From Clostridia bacterium (GTDB lineage: Bacteria > Bacillota > Clostridia > Oscillospirales > Acutalibacteraceae), in contig JAFQQM010000053.1 in the NCBI GenBank assembly GCA_017410585.1, positions 1 to 33,872 of the forward strand: DNA of 33,872 nucleotides, given 5' to 3'. Both the position numbers and the translations under genes were made by a program. The notes beneath the pieces were generated by a model that searched no databases, had not been told where the DNA came from, and saw only the letters and a program-made list of their open reading frames with translations. How positions within the stretch are numbered: position 1 is the stretch's first letter; each line of letters starts with the position of its first letter. Below, in pieces: positions 8,903 to 17,630 of this stretch.

Positions 8903-8917
8903 AGCCATTCCCTCCGT

Positions 8918-9898
8918 TTACATATGAAAATAGAGAAGCAAATTGCAAAGGATCTGCGGGAAAAATTCCACCACGAAGAATGCCAGCGCAAACAGCGCCA
9001 CGGTAATGCCGCCTTCGATCGGCAGGCGCGCCTCGTAATCCGAGGGGAAATTCCGCTTTAAGCGGCGGCAACGGTGCATCACGCTGGTGCGATAAAGGTA
9101 GTTGCCGAACAAGCCGCAGAAGACGTGAAGTGCCATCCACAGAAACGACAGCATTGTGGCCACAGGCGGAATATTGTTGGCAAACTGCATCGCGGCCTGC
9201 GCGATCTCCGCCGGCGTAGTGGCCAGATCGAGCGCGTTATTATAGATCAGCATCTGTTCCAACGTGACCAGATTGGTGACGGTGGTAAAAGCCAGATCCA
9301 ACAACAAGATCAAGGCACCGAACAGGTAACTTTTTCGGAAAAACAGCCACGGCGACGGGAAGAAAAACGCCACCCAGTTCCACGAAATCAACGACCCGTT
9401 ATCGTGCATCTTGCGGAAACGCGGCAGGTAATAACGCTGGTTGACCGCGACCGCCAAGGCGGCTTCGCCGGCGGTGGTGCCTTCCTCATCCAACGGCGTT
9501 TGACGCGGAACGGAATAATCGTCCCCCATCGGCGCGTGATACGGCGTGTAAGACGACGGGCCTTGCGGCGCCGACCATTCCCGCGCTTTCAGCGGACGGC
9601 CGCAACGGGAGCAAAATTCCGCAAAAGTGGGGTTTTCCTTGCCACAATGCGGGCAACGGGCGGTATCCCCCTCGGCGGCAGGCTGCTCGGACGGGGTCGA
9701 TTCCGGCTCTGATTCGGTTGGTTCGGGGCGGCTCCATTGTTCCGGCGTGCCGTGCTTATCCGCAAAGTGGCAGTGTCCTTCCTCCAGCCAGCAAGCACGG
9801 TGGTGCGGAGCACCGCAAGCGGGGCAGGAAACGATATCATCCGACTCGGTAAACGGTTTACCGCAGACCGGACAGGATTGTCCTTCGTAAAAAAACAT
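8918..9898 (-). CDS. Zinc-ribbon/RING-like membrane protein with DUF2628-type C-terminus
   Basis: This 326-residue protein begins with a treble-clef/RING-like module. Its Cys/His ligands fall at about residues 9, 12, 25, 28, 32, 35, 41 and 43 (CPVCG, CPACGAPHHRACW). A Pro/Glu/Ser-rich linker is followed by a second zinc ribbon (CPHCG ... CSRCGRPL). The C-terminal half has a soluble stretch (YYLPRFRKMHDNGSLISWNW, the DUF2628 pattern) and three to four membrane helices. The function is unknown. It may be a membrane-anchored scaffold. The ATG at 9898 follows AAAGGAGA. The upstream open frame to 9976 lies across the promoter. It forms an operon with galU. Confidence 0.8.
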   Translation of the reverse strand: MFFYEGQSCPVCGKPFTESDDIVSCPACGAPHHRACWLEEGHCHFADKHGTPEQWSRPEPTESEPESTPSEQPAAEGDTARCPHCGKENPTFAEFCSRCGRPLKAREWSAPQGPSSYTPYHAPMGDDYSVPRQTPLDEEGTTAGEAALAVAVNQRYYLPRFRKMHDNGSLISWNWVAFFFPSPWLFFRKSYLFGALILLLDLAFTTVTNLVTLEQMLIYNNALDLATTPAEIAQAAMQFANNIPPVATMLSFLWMALHVFCGLFGNYLYRTSVMHRCRRLKRNFPSDYEARLPIEGGITVALFALAFFVVEFFPQILCNLLLYFHM

Positions 9899-9935
9899 CG
9901 GTTGTCTCCTTTGAAGCAGAGGATTTCTGTTTATC

Positions 9936-9964
9936 ATTTTATCCTCTATTCCTCTTTTTTGCAA
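9936..9964 (-). promoter_or_regulatory. Promoter of the zinc-ribbon gene-galU operon
   Basis: On the minus strand TTGCAA (9964-9959) and TAAAAT (9941-9936) have a 17-base spacer, about 40 bases upstream of the ATG at 9898. Confidence 0.75.
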
Positions 9965-10024
9965 GCGAAATTCCAAACATTTATAAAAATTTCATCTTTG
10001 CGCCAAGAATTTGCGTTTTTTTGT

Positions 10025-10053
10025 TTGCACTTTATGCCGGAAAGGTTTATAAT
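10025..10053 (+). promoter_or_regulatory. Promoter of the murD operon
   Basis: TTGCAC (10025-10030) and a perfect TATAAT (10048-10053) have a 17-base spacer, 28 bases upstream of the murD start. Confidence 0.88.
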
Positions 10054-10081
10054 ATAGAATGGATTTTTATGGGAAGGGGTC

Positions 10082-11476
10082 ATGTTAGGCATGAATCATA
10101 CCGCCTTGGAAGCGTTTATCGCTTCGATGAAGGGAAAGACCGTTGCCGTTTGCGGCATCGGCAAAAATAACACGCCGGTGGTACTCCAGTTTTTGCGTTA
10201 CGGTGCCAAGGTGCGCGCCTGCGACAAACGGGAGCGTGAAGCACTCGGCGAGGTGGCAGATGAGTTGGAAGCGGCCGGAGCGACGCTCTGCCTCGGGGAA
10301 GGCTATCTGCGGCAACTTTCGGATTGCGATCTTATCCTCCGCACACCGGGGATGAAGCCGTATCTGCCGGAGTTTACGGCGGCGCGTGAGCAGGGTATCA
10401 CGGTCAGTTCGGAGATGGAACTGTTCTTTTCGCTGTGTCCCGCCCCTATCTATGCGGTGACCGGCTCGGACGGCAAAACCACGACCACCACCATCATTGC
10501 CAATCTGTTGGAAAAGAGCGGCAAGCGGGTGTGGCTGGGCGGCAACATCGGGCGGGCGTTGTTCCCGCTCATTGAGCAGGTCGAGGCGGATGACGTGGCG
10601 GTGGTGGAAGTATCCAGTTTCCAACTGACCATGATGACCCAATCGCCGCACGTGGCGGTGGTGACCAACGTCTCCCCCAACCATCTGGATTGGCACACCG
10701 ATATGGCGGAATACGAAGAAGCCAAGCAAAATCTCATCACCTACCAGCAGGCAGGCGACCGTTGCGTGCTGAATGCTGACAACGCGGTGACCGCTTCTTG
10801 GGCGGCGGCGGCCGGTGTGGACGGGATGACCTTCTCCCGTCTGCATGAAGTGGAAAACGGTGCCTATCTGTCGGCCGACGGCGTGCTGACCATCCGGCAA
10901 AACGGCGTGGATACGCCGGTCATTGCCGCCGACAAGGTCAGGTTGGCCGGAGTCTTTAACATTGAAAATTATCTGGCGGCCTTTGCCGCTGTGGCGGGCG
11001 AGGTCTCCCCTGCCGATATGGCGGAATTTGCCGCCGAATTCGGCGGTGTGGAACATCGGCGTGAGTTGGTACGGGTCTGCCGTGGGGTGGAATGGTACAA
11101 CGATTCCATCGGCAGCAGTCCCTCCCGCACCATTGCCGGTCTGGGGTCGTTTGACCGCAAGGTCATACTGATCGCCGGTGGCTACGATAAAAATATTCCG
11201 TACGAGCCGCTGGGGGCGGCGGCGACCGATACCGTGAAAACGGCGGTGTTGCTGGGCGCGACCGCGCAGAAGATCCACGATGCGATCCGGCAGTACAGCG
11301 ATCTGCCGATCGTGCGGGTCAACACGCTTGAGCAGGCGGTGGAGATCGCCGACGGATTGGCCAAAGAGGGGGATGCGGTGTTTTTCTCCCCCGCCAGCGC
11401 CAGTTTTGATATGTACAAAAATTTCGAAGAACGCGGCAAGCATTTTAAGGCGCTGGTGACGGCGCTGGCAGAATGA
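10082..11476 (+). CDS. murD: UDP-N-acetylmuramoylalanine-D-glutamate ligase
   Basis: MurD adds D-glutamate to UDP-MurNAc-L-Ala in the cytoplasmic part of peptidoglycan synthesis. It is 464 residues. The ATP-binding motif GSDGKTTTTT starts at residue 128, and GGNIGRAL follows. The Mur ligase VVEVSSFQL and NHLDWH motifs are in order, with a C-terminal WYNDSIGSSPSRTIAGL segment. The ATG at 10082 is taken, but the ATG at 10091 is also possible because the ribosome binding site (GGGAAGGGG) is only two to four bases from the first. Its stop codon overlaps the next gene's ATG (ATGA), so translation is coupled. Confidence 0.96.
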   Translation: MLGMNHTALEAFIASMKGKTVAVCGIGKNNTPVVLQFLRYGAKVRACDKREREALGEVADELEAAGATLCLGEGYLRQLSDCDLILRTPGMKPYLPEFTAAREQGITVSSEMELFFSLCPAPIYAVTGSDGKTTTTTIIANLLEKSGKRVWLGGNIGRALFPLIEQVEADDVAVVEVSSFQLTMMTQSPHVAVVTNVSPNHLDWHTDMAEYEEAKQNLITYQQAGDRCVLNADNAVTASWAAAAGVDGMTFSRLHEVENGAYLSADGVLTIRQNGVDTPVIAADKVRLAGVFNIENYLAAFAAVAGEVSPADMAEFAAEFGGVEHRRELVRVCRGVEWYNDSIGSSPSRTIAGLGSFDRKVILIAGGYDKNIPYEPLGAAATDTVKTAVLLGATAQKIHDAIRQYSDLPIVRVNTLEQAVEIADGLAKEGDAVFFSPASASFDMYKNFEERGKHFKALVTALAE

Positions 11477-12192
11477 TCGCCGCCGCGACCGCCGACTGGC
11501 GTCCGACCGATTTTACGGGCGAGGCGGCGGTAAAGATCGGCGGTTTGGTCGCCGCCTATGGTTTGGACGCGCCGTTTTTGCGGGTATACGCCGGCGACGG
11601 CGCGGTGTTCGCCGTTATGGACGGCGATGCCGTGTTATGGGGAGACAGCGACGAAGCGCGGCTGTTTCTAACTATGGACCCGACCGTGCGGCGGGTGCGG
11701 ACCGACGAACACAACGCCACGGCACTCGCGGCGGTTTGGCAGACGGAAGCGGCGGTGGGTGACGTGATGACGCCGGCCGTCCCAATGGCTCGGTCACCGT
11801 TAGCCGTCCCGCTCACTCCGCGGGAATACTGGGAGGTCATCGCCCCCGTTTTTGCGGACACGTTACCGCCGTTTGACGCGTGGTACACCGACGTCTCCCA
11901 TCGGGTACGGCACGGCGTGTGCCGGCTGTTGGGAATCAAAGCGGACGGCAGACCGGTGGCGGCGGCGATGACCACCGCCGAGGACGGTGACCGATGGCTC
12001 ATCGGGGCGGTGGCGACCCTGCCCGACTACCGCGGCAGAGGATATGCGGCGGCGTTGGTGACGACGCTGGCGGCGATGGGACAGCAAAGCGGCAAGAGCG
12101 TGCTGTTGTCCCCCAAAAACGAAGGTGCCAAGCGGCTGTACGAGAAATGCGGATTTGTTGTCTGCGGGCGGTACGGTCAAGTGGCACGATGA
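11473..12192 (+). CDS. GNAT-family N-acetyltransferase
   Basis: This 239-residue protein has a C-terminal GNAT fold. The acetyl-CoA-binding loop RGRGYA lies at residues 187-192, preceded by a WLIGAVATLPDYRGRG strand. It ends KNEGAKRLYEKCGFVVCGRY, the usual final helix and strand. The N-terminal 120 residues are Ala/Val-rich and may be a degenerate second GNAT half. The substrate is unknown. It overlaps murD by four bases upstream and reaches the next gene's ribosome binding site downstream, so it is firmly inside the murD operon. That hints at a role in wall precursor or amino-acid metabolism but does not prove one. Confidence 0.85.
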   Translation: MIAAATADWRPTDFTGEAAVKIGGLVAAYGLDAPFLRVYAGDGAVFAVMDGDAVLWGDSDEARLFLTMDPTVRRVRTDEHNATALAAVWQTEAAVGDVMTPAVPMARSPLAVPLTPREYWEVIAPVFADTLPPFDAWYTDVSHRVRHGVCRLLGIKADGRPVAAAMTTAEDGDRWLIGAVATLPDYRGRGYAAALVTTLAAMGQQSGKSVLLSPKNEGAKRLYEKCGFVVCGRYGQVAR

Positions 12193-12203
12193 AAGGAATT
12201 ACC

Positions 12204-13472
12204 ATGGATTTTTTCAAAGTAGATACACGGTTACAAGCCATTTCGGATGCGGCTTTGGCAGATGCCAAGGCGATGTTTGACACCATTGACGAGGTGACCG
12301 AATACAATCAGCAGAAGGTGCTCTCCGGTTTTATCCGCCACGGCATCAGCGAAAGTCATTTCGTCCCCACCACCGGCTACGGTTACGGTGACCGCGGGCG
12401 GGATACGCTGGAGCAGTTGTTTGCGGACGTGATGGGCGCGGAAGACGCGCTGGTTCGGCATTCCATCCTCTCGGGTACCCACGCATTGACCATCGCGCTG
12501 TTTGGCGTACTGCGTCCCGACGATACTCTGTTAGCGGCAACCGGTGCACCGTACGATACGTTGCATACCGTGATCGGCATCGGCAACAAGGCGGACGGCA
12601 GTTTGGCGGATTTCGGCGTGAAATACAGCGAAGTGCCGCTCAAAGACGAACGTCCCGATCTCGAAGGCATTGCCGCCGCACTGCGGGCGGATCCGTCCAT
12701 TAAGATGGTGCACGTACAACGGTCGCGCGGGTACGATCCGCGTCCGAGTCTACACATTGCGGACATCGAGAAAATCGTGCAGGTGGTGCGCGCCAACAAG
12801 CCGGAGGCGGTGGTGTTTGTGGACAACTGCTACGGTGAATTCGTCGAAAAGACCGAGCCGACGCAGGTGGGTGCCGATCTGATGGCGGGGTCGCTCATCA
12901 AAAATCCGGGCGGCGGTATTGCCGAAAACGGCGGTTATATCTGCGGTCGCGCCGATTTAGTGGAGCAATGCGCCTATCGGATGACCACTCCCGGTCTCGG
13001 CAGAGAGGTCGGTGCGTCACTCGGACACAACCGCACACTGTATATGGGGTTGTTCCATGCGCCGCACGTGGTGGGCGAAGCACTCAAAACGGCGGTATAC
13101 GCCGCGGCGCTGTTCTCGCGGCTTGGGTACGGGGTCTCCCCCGCCGCCGACGAGGTGCGCGCCGATATCATCCAGACGGTCAAGTTGGGAACGCCCGAAG
13201 GGTTGGTGGCGTTTTGTCAGGGAATGCAGAGCGGTGCGCCGATCGATTCCTTCGTCAAGCCCGAACCGTGGGATATGCCGGGTTATGACGATCCGGTGGT
13301 GATGGCGGCGGGTGCGTTTACCGCCGGCTCGTCCATCGAGTTGTCCGCCGACGGTCCGCTCCGTCCGCCGTATGCGGCGTATATGCAAGGCGGTCTCAAT
13401 TTCCACAGCGGAAAAATGGGCGTGTTGCTGGCGGCGCAGGCGATGCTGGAACAAGGCGCGTTGATATTGTAA
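12204..13472 (+). CDS. PLP-dependent methionine gamma-lyase-family protein (YnbB-like)
   Basis: This 422-residue protein belongs to the YnbB / 'aluminium resistance' branch of fold-type I PLP enzymes (Met_gamma_lyase family, PF06838). Typical segments are FVPTTGYGYGDRGRD, GTHALTIALFGVLRPDD, VFVDNCYGEF and the lysine region AGSLIKNPGGGIAENGGY. Lys233 is the likely Schiff-base residue. Relatives are annotated as cystathionine beta-lyase or methionine gamma-lyase, but the physiological substrate is not settled. The ATG at 12204 has AAAGGA six bases upstream. An earlier ATG at 12189 overlaps the previous stop and lacks a site. It is the last gene of the murD operon. Confidence 0.88.
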   Translation: MDFFKVDTRLQAISDAALADAKAMFDTIDEVTEYNQQKVLSGFIRHGISESHFVPTTGYGYGDRGRDTLEQLFADVMGAEDALVRHSILSGTHALTIALFGVLRPDDTLLAATGAPYDTLHTVIGIGNKADGSLADFGVKYSEVPLKDERPDLEGIAAALRADPSIKMVHVQRSRGYDPRPSLHIADIEKIVQVVRANKPEAVVFVDNCYGEFVEKTEPTQVGADLMAGSLIKNPGGGIAENGGYICGRADLVEQCAYRMTTPGLGREVGASLGHNRTLYMGLFHAPHVVGEALKTAVYAAALFSRLGYGVSPAADEVRADIIQTVKLGTPEGLVAFCQGMQSGAPIDSFVKPEPWDMPGYDDPVVMAAGAFTAGSSIELSADGPLRPPYAAYMQGGLNFHSGKMGVLLAAQAMLEQGALIL

Positions 13473-13476
13473 AAAC

Positions 13477-13510
13477 AAAACTCCGTTTGGCCAAGCCAAA
13501 CGGAGTTTTT
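13477..13510. terminator. Bidirectional terminator after the murD operon
   Basis: A perfect 15-bp stem (13477-13491 with 13495-13509) has loop CAA. T residues follow on the plus strand, and A residues (13471-13480) give T residues on the minus strand. It serves both the murD operon and the convergent membrane-protein pair. Confidence 0.9.
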
Positions 13511-13513
13511 GAT

Positions 13514-14011
13514 TTATCGTTCGTGTGGAAGAGCCCAATAGCGCCAAACACCAAGAAACATAGCGATTAACCAAGATCCGTATTCAAAGGCAGTTTTGAT
13601 CCGATGGATCGCTAATGCGTACGGTTGAATGCTTGGAATGCACATTGCTAATAATAAAAGAACGGCAATCGCTAAAAAAGTGATAATATAAAGATGATTA
13701 ATGATCAAAAAAACATTGTAATATTCCCGTTTTTGCTCATCATCGTAACATTTACACCAAAGCCAATCCCAAAAAGCCATCGCCTTTTCCTTTGGAGTGC
13801 GTTTGACTTTTTTGCGAGAATGCTCTCTTTTTTTCTGTATTTTCCTTTCTCTCTTGCTCATTATCGGTTGTTTCGGAAAAGTGACCCAACGCCGGATTGC
13901 ACCTCGTAAAAACATAAAATATCCAACAATAAACGTTCCGCAATGCACAAGTATAGCGGCAAATACAGTATAATGTATATGACTATATACCCACTCGAGG
14001 AGTTCTTTCAT
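13514..14011 (-). CDS. Hypothetical membrane protein (low-GC pair, downstream gene)
   Basis: I do not recognise this 165-residue protein. One hydrophobic helix lies near residues 10-32 and another pair in the C-terminal half (IITFLAIAVLLLLAMCI, WLIAMFLGVWRYW). Between them is a strongly basic cytoplasmic loop rich in Lys/Arg (MSKRERKIQKKREHSRKK). The ATG at 14011 is preferred over 14044 because GGGGTG lies five bases upstream. It is 56 bases downstream of a second low-GC membrane protein on the same strand. Base composition is clearly more AT-rich than the flanking murD and leu genes, which suggests acquisition. Confidence 0.65.
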   Translation of the reverse strand: MKELLEWVYSHIHYTVFAAILVHCGTFIVGYFMFLRGAIRRWVTFPKQPIMSKRERKIQKKREHSRKKVKRTPKEKAMAFWDWLWCKCYDDEQKREYYNVFLIINHLYIITFLAIAVLLLLAMCIPSIQPYALAIHRIKTAFEYGSWLIAMFLGVWRYWALPHER

Positions 14012-14067
14012 CGTTTCACCCCACTGTTTATTCCGCTTTGTCACTTACGGTGTGTTTGGATATGTGC

Positions 14068-14487
14068 TCATTTTTTCCGTAATCTATCATATTTAGTGTT
14101 TCGATTTATATCGAATTGGAAGGCAATGAACAGAAAAAGCAAGAAAGCTTGGCCAAAAAGCACCAGCATAATAACTCGCGCAATTGTAAAATCAAAAAAG
14201 AACAATAATAGAACTATATATAGGAAGATAAATATGCTTTCACAAATGGTAAACATCCGCAAAAAAAGATGCCAAAAGGTGAATGCTTTTTTATATTGCG
14301 ACACATATTGTTGCAAATATCTCATCCTGATTCTATTCCATAGTGTTGCTTTTTCTTTTAATTGCCTGATATTCCTATACTTACCACCCTGTTCACACCA
14401 CACAATAGACCATAATATTTCACGAATTAGAAACCAACTCTCACAAACTAAAAGAAAAGCACCAATTAAAAAACCGACAAACGCCAA
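14068..14487 (-). CDS. Hypothetical membrane protein (low-GC pair, upstream gene, TTG start)
   Basis: I do not recognise this 139-residue protein. It has an N-terminal helix (FVGFLIGAFLLVC), a middle basic/aromatic region, and two helices (IFIFLYIVLLLFFF and VIMLVLFGQAFLLFLFIAF), and ends with basic residues. The start is TTG at 14487, with AGGAGG eight bases upstream. There is no ATG nearby. It resembles its downstream neighbour in layout (N-terminal helix, basic loop, C-terminal helix pair), so the two could be diverged partners of one membrane complex. That is inference. Confidence 0.62.
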   Translation of the reverse strand: MAFVGFLIGAFLLVCESWFLIREILWSIVWCEQGGKYRNIRQLKEKATLWNRIRMRYLQQYVSQYKKAFTFWHLFLRMFTICESIFIFLYIVLLLFFFDFTIARVIMLVLFGQAFLLFLFIAFQFDINRNTKYDRLRKK

Positions 14488-14596
14488 TTATATATCCTCC
14501 TAAAGGCCGTTTTCCCAATACTAAAACCAAAGTCAACCGCCGTGACGAGTGCACGTGCTGTTTTTGTGTTTTCTCGGTAAACATCTATTCACTTGG

Positions 14597-15292
14597 TTAA
14601 AACTCCACCAACGGGATGTTTTGGGATTGCAACCAGAGGCACATATCCCGTACACGGTCGGGGCGGTAATCCTCCACGCGGTGACCGTCAAATCCAACCG
14701 ACACCCGAATACCCGACCGGCGGACCATCTCCTGTTCCTCCTCGCTTTCGCGCAGGCGCAGGACGTAGGGGTGTTCACGGTAGTTGTGGATGGAGTCGTA
14801 GGACACGTTCATCTCCCAGAAAATATCCTTTTTTGCAAAGGCGCGCAGGAATTCCACCGGATCTTGGCCGAGTTTACGCGCAAAGCCGATGAGGTCGGTA
14901 TGCGCGATGCCGACGCGGCAGGGAAAATCCTTCCGCATCGCCAACAGATCCAGACCCCAGACGGAGTGATCGTGGTCGATGTTCTCGACCAAGCAGTAAT
15001 CGAAACCTTGCAGGCGGGACAGCGGGTAGGGATAGGCGAAATCCACGTGAACCTCGTCCTTCAGCGTACAGATCTCAAAGCCGCACAGAACGCGAATCTG
15101 ATCCTTGTATTTTTCCCGCATTTCCATCTGCTTGGTGCGGTATTCCTCGATGCGGTCACCGACCCCGTAGTTGTGGTCGGAGATACCGAACAGTTCCACA
15201 CCGCCGGCAATCGCCGCCTCGATAATCTCCTCAAATTGATCGCGGCCGCAACGGCTGTAGTAGGTATGCGAATGGATATCCATAATCGGCAC
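14597..15292 (-). CDS. PHP-domain metal-dependent phosphoesterase, GTG start
   Basis: This 231-residue protein has the PHP (polymerase and histidinol phosphatase) metal site: H7 and H9 in MDIHSHTYYS, D39-H40 in GISDHNYGVGD, and E73 in CGFEI. Later come VGIAHTD and SVGFDGHRVEDYR. Family members hydrolyse phosphate esters such as histidinol phosphate. No histidine gene adjoins it, so the substrate is unknown. The GTG at 15292 has AAGGAG ten bases upstream. The ATG three codons later is too far from that site. It follows the leuD terminator and has no clear promoter, so it may rely on leakage from the leu operon. Confidence 0.85.
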   Translation of the reverse strand: MPIMDIHSHTYYSRCGRDQFEEIIEAAIAGGVELFGISDHNYGVGDRIEEYRTKQMEMREKYKDQIRVLCGFEICTLKDEVHVDFAYPYPLSRLQGFDYCLVENIDHDHSVWGLDLLAMRKDFPCRVGIAHTDLIGFARKLGQDPVEFLRAFAKKDIFWEMNVSYDSIHNYREHPYVLRLRESEEEQEMVRRSGIRVSVGFDGHRVEDYRPDRVRDMCLWLQSQNIPLVEF

Positions 15293-15312
15293 AAAAATCG
15301 CTCTCCTTTGGC

Positions 15313-15340
15313 AAAAAAGTCCCCAAAGCGGGGACTTTTT
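15313..15340 (-). terminator. Terminator after leuD
   Basis: An 11-bp stem (15314-15324 with 15330-15340) has a five-base loop. On the minus strand the T-rich end lies at 15318-15313. It ends the ilv-leu operon just after the leuD stop at 15342. Confidence 0.88.
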
Positions 15341-15341
15341 C

Positions 15342-15827
15342 TTATTGCGGGTTGATACTGTTTAACAGACCGCCGGCCGCAATGATATTCTGAATAAACG
15401 GCGGAAACGGCTGTGCCTGATAGGTCTTGCCGGTGGTGACGTTGGTAATGACGCCGGTATCGAAATCCACCGCCACCTCGTCGCCGTCTTGGATGTCGGC
15501 GGCCGCCTCGTCGCATTCCAGAATGGCGAGACCGATGTTGATGGCGTTGCGGTAGAAGATACGCGCAAAAGTAGAGGCAATGACGCAGGAGATGCCGCTG
15601 GTCTTGATGGCCAACGGAGCATGCTCACGCGACGAGCCACAACCAAAATTGCGGTTAGCGACCATAATGTCGCCTTCTTTGACCTTATTGACAAATTCCT
15701 TGTCGATATCCTCCATGCAGTGGGAGGCGAGTTCTTTGGCGCTGGCGGTATTCAGATAACGCGCCGGAATGATGACGTCGGTATCGACGTTGTCACCGTA
15801 TTTATGGACACGACCTTGTGCTTTCAT
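15342..15827 (-). CDS. leuD: 3-isopropylmalate dehydratase small subunit
   Basis: LeuD is the swivelling subunit of isopropylmalate isomerase in leucine synthesis. At 161 residues it is the short LeuD form. [15 protein letters not shown] at the N-terminus and the [15 protein letters not shown] substrate-binding loop are diagnostic. [19 protein letters not shown] follows as expected. The ATG at 15827 has a GGGGAG site just upstream. The gene is 16 bases after leuC and closes the operon before a strong terminator. Confidence 0.95.
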   Translation of the reverse strand: MKAQGRVHKYGDNVDTDVIIPARYLNTASAKELASHCMEDIDKEFVNKVKEGDIMVANRNFGCGSSREHAPLAIKTSGISCVIASTFARIFYRNAINIGLAILECDEAAADIQDGDEVAVDFDTGVITNVTTGKTYQAQPFPPFIQNIIAAGGLLNSINPQ

Positions 15828-15843
15828 AACGCTCTCCCCTTTC

Positions 15844-17106
15844 TTACAGATCCGCCGGATCGGTGATATAACCGGTCACGGCAGAGGCCGCCGCCACAGC
15901 GGGGCTGGCCAGATATACTTCGCTGTCAACGTGGCCCATACGGCCGACGAAGTTGCGGTTGGTGGTGGACACGGCGCGTTCGCCGGCGGCAAGAACACCC
16001 ATATGACCGCCAAGGCAAGGACCGCAAGTCGGGGTGGAAACCGCCGCACCGGCGTCGATAAACACGTCGAACAGACCTTCGTGCATCGCGGTCTTCCAGA
16101 TCTGCTGGGTGGCCGGAATAACGATGCAACGGACGCCGTCGGCAACCTTTCGGCCACGCAGGATCTCGGCGGCGGCACGAATATCTTCCAAGCGGCCGTT
16201 GGTGCAAGAGCCGATGATGACCTGATCGATCTTCACGGTGTTCTTGCATTCGTCGATGGTGCGGGTATTTTCCGGCAGGTGCGGGAAGGAAACGGTCGGG
16301 CGGAGGGCGGAAAGGTCGATGGTGACCACGCGGGTATATTCCGCATCCGCATCCGCTTCGAAGATGACCGGTTCCCGCTTAAAGCGATCTTTGATATACG
16401 CCATCGTGGTCTCATCCACCGGAAAGATGCCGTTCTTCGCGCCCGCTTCGATCGCCATATTGGCGATGCACAGGCGGTCGTCCATCGACAGCGCCGCCAC
16501 GCCGTCGCCGGTAAATTCCAGCGACTGGTACAGCGCGCCGTCCACGCCGATGAGGCCGATGAGGTGCAGGATAACGTCCTTGCCGCTGACGTACGGTTGC
16601 AGGTTGCCGGTCAGTTCCACCTTGATGGCCGACGGAACCTTAAACCACGTTTTACCGGTCGCCATACCGGCGGCTAAGTCGGTAGAGCCGACGCCGGTGG
16701 AGAAAGCACCCAACGCACCATAGGTGCAGGTGTGGGAGTCGGCGCCGATGATGCAGTCGCCGGGGCCGACCAGACCCTGTTCGGGCAACAGCGCGTGTTC
16801 AATGCCGACGCGGCCGACGTCGTAGAAATTTTCGATGTTGTATTTGTTGGCGAAGGCGCGGGTCTGCTTGACCTGTTCTGCCGCCTTGATGTCCTTGTTC
16901 GGGGTAAAGTGATCCATCACCAACGCGATGCGGGTGCGATCGTAAACGCCGGTAGCGCCGTGCTTTTCAAACTCGTTGATCGCCACCGGCGCGGTAATGT
17001 CGTTGCCGAGGCAGAGATCCAGTTTCGCTTCGATCAACTGACCGGCAACCACCGAATCCAAGCCGGCGTGCGCCGCCAGCAGTTTTTGTGTCATCGTCAT
17101 TCCCAT
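15844..17106 (-). CDS. leuC: 3-isopropylmalate dehydratase large subunit
   Basis: LeuC is the iron-sulphur subunit that interconverts 2- and 3-isopropylmalate. It is 420 residues. The [4Fe-4S] ligands are C301 (GSCTNGR), C361 and C364 (TCGPCLGG), matching aconitase-type enzymes. [13 protein letters not shown] and [14 protein letters not shown] are also present. It belongs to the shorter, archaeal/Clostridia-type LeuC. The start is placed at the ATG at 17106 ([15 protein letters not shown]), a common N-terminus in relatives. The ATG at 17100 or 17094 could also serve. It begins just after the downstream ilvN stop. Confidence 0.95.
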   Translation of the reverse strand: MGMTMTQKLLAAHAGLDSVVAGQLIEAKLDLCLGNDITAPVAINEFEKHGATGVYDRTRIALVMDHFTPNKDIKAAEQVKQTRAFANKYNIENFYDVGRVGIEHALLPEQGLVGPGDCIIGADSHTCTYGALGAFSTGVGSTDLAAGMATGKTWFKVPSAIKVELTGNLQPYVSGKDVILHLIGLIGVDGALYQSLEFTGDGVAALSMDDRLCIANMAIEAGAKNGIFPVDETTMAYIKDRFKREPVIFEADADAEYTRVVTIDLSALRPTVSFPHLPENTRTIDECKNTVKIDQVIIGSCTNGRLEDIRAAAEILRGRKVADGVRCIVIPATQQIWKTAMHEGLFDVFIDAGAAVSTPTCGPCLGGHMGVLAAGERAVSTTNRNFVGRMGHVDSEVYLASPAVAAASAVTGYITDPADL

Positions 17107-17111
17107 TGTTA

Positions 17112-17630
17112 TCAACCATCCAATCCTTCAAAAATCGTGGTGTCGCCGCGAGCCAGCGCCGTGACGCCGGTACAGCCCATCTCAACGATACCAAACGGCT
17201 GCATATACCGCACGAAGCGGTTGACCTCTTCATCACGGCCGGTCATTTCCAGCGTGATGGTATTTTCACCGATATCCAGCACACGGCAACCGTACGCCTG
17301 CGCGGCATTTAATACCTGCTTGCGGGTGTCGGCGGTGGCGCTGACTTTGATGAGCGCCAGTTCGCTGGCAGAGCAATCGTCGATGCTCAACACGTCTACC
17401 TTGACGATATCTTCCAGTTTGAGCAACTGTTGACGCACCTGACGGATCTCGGCGTTGTGACCGGTCATGGTGACGGTCAGGCGCGAAAGCGACGGGCGGT
17501 CGGTCTGGCAGGCAACCATCGTCTCGATGTTAAAGCCACGACGGTAGAACAGACCGGTCATACGGAGAAGCACGGCGGGATTGTTATACGCCAACACCGA
17601 AATGACCGTCAAATTGCGGTTTTCGCTCAT
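17112..17630 (-). CDS. ilvN: Acetolactate synthase regulatory subunit, second copy (after ilvB)
   Basis: This 172-residue protein has an N-terminal ACT domain ([30 protein letters not shown]). The family's [18 protein letters not shown] linker and C-terminal domain follow, ending [17 protein letters not shown]. Such subunits raise catalytic activity and give branched-chain amino-acid feedback. Its ATG at 17630 overlaps the ilvB stop (ATGA), so the two are translationally coupled. A clear paralogue lies on the other side of ilvB at 19397, and both keep the same ACT-domain layout. This copy is the one stoichiometrically coupled to IlvB. Confidence 0.93.
   Translation of the reverse strand: MSENRNLTVISVLAYNNPAVLLRMTGLFYRRGFNIETMVACQTDRPSLSRLTVTMTGHNAEIRQVRQQLLKLEDIVKVDVLSIDDCSASELALIKVSATADTRKQVLNAAQAYGCRVLDIGENTITLEMTGRDEEVNRFVRYMQPFGIVEMGCTGVTALARGDTTIFEGLDG

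Noticed and set aside
10085-11443. A 452-codon frame on the minus strand opposite murD
   Set aside because: Same mirror effect. There is no ribosome binding site, composition is unnatural, and murD is unmistakable on the other strand.
15769-16677. A 302-codon frame opposite leuC
   Set aside because: Mirror reading of leuC, without a start context or recognisable domain.
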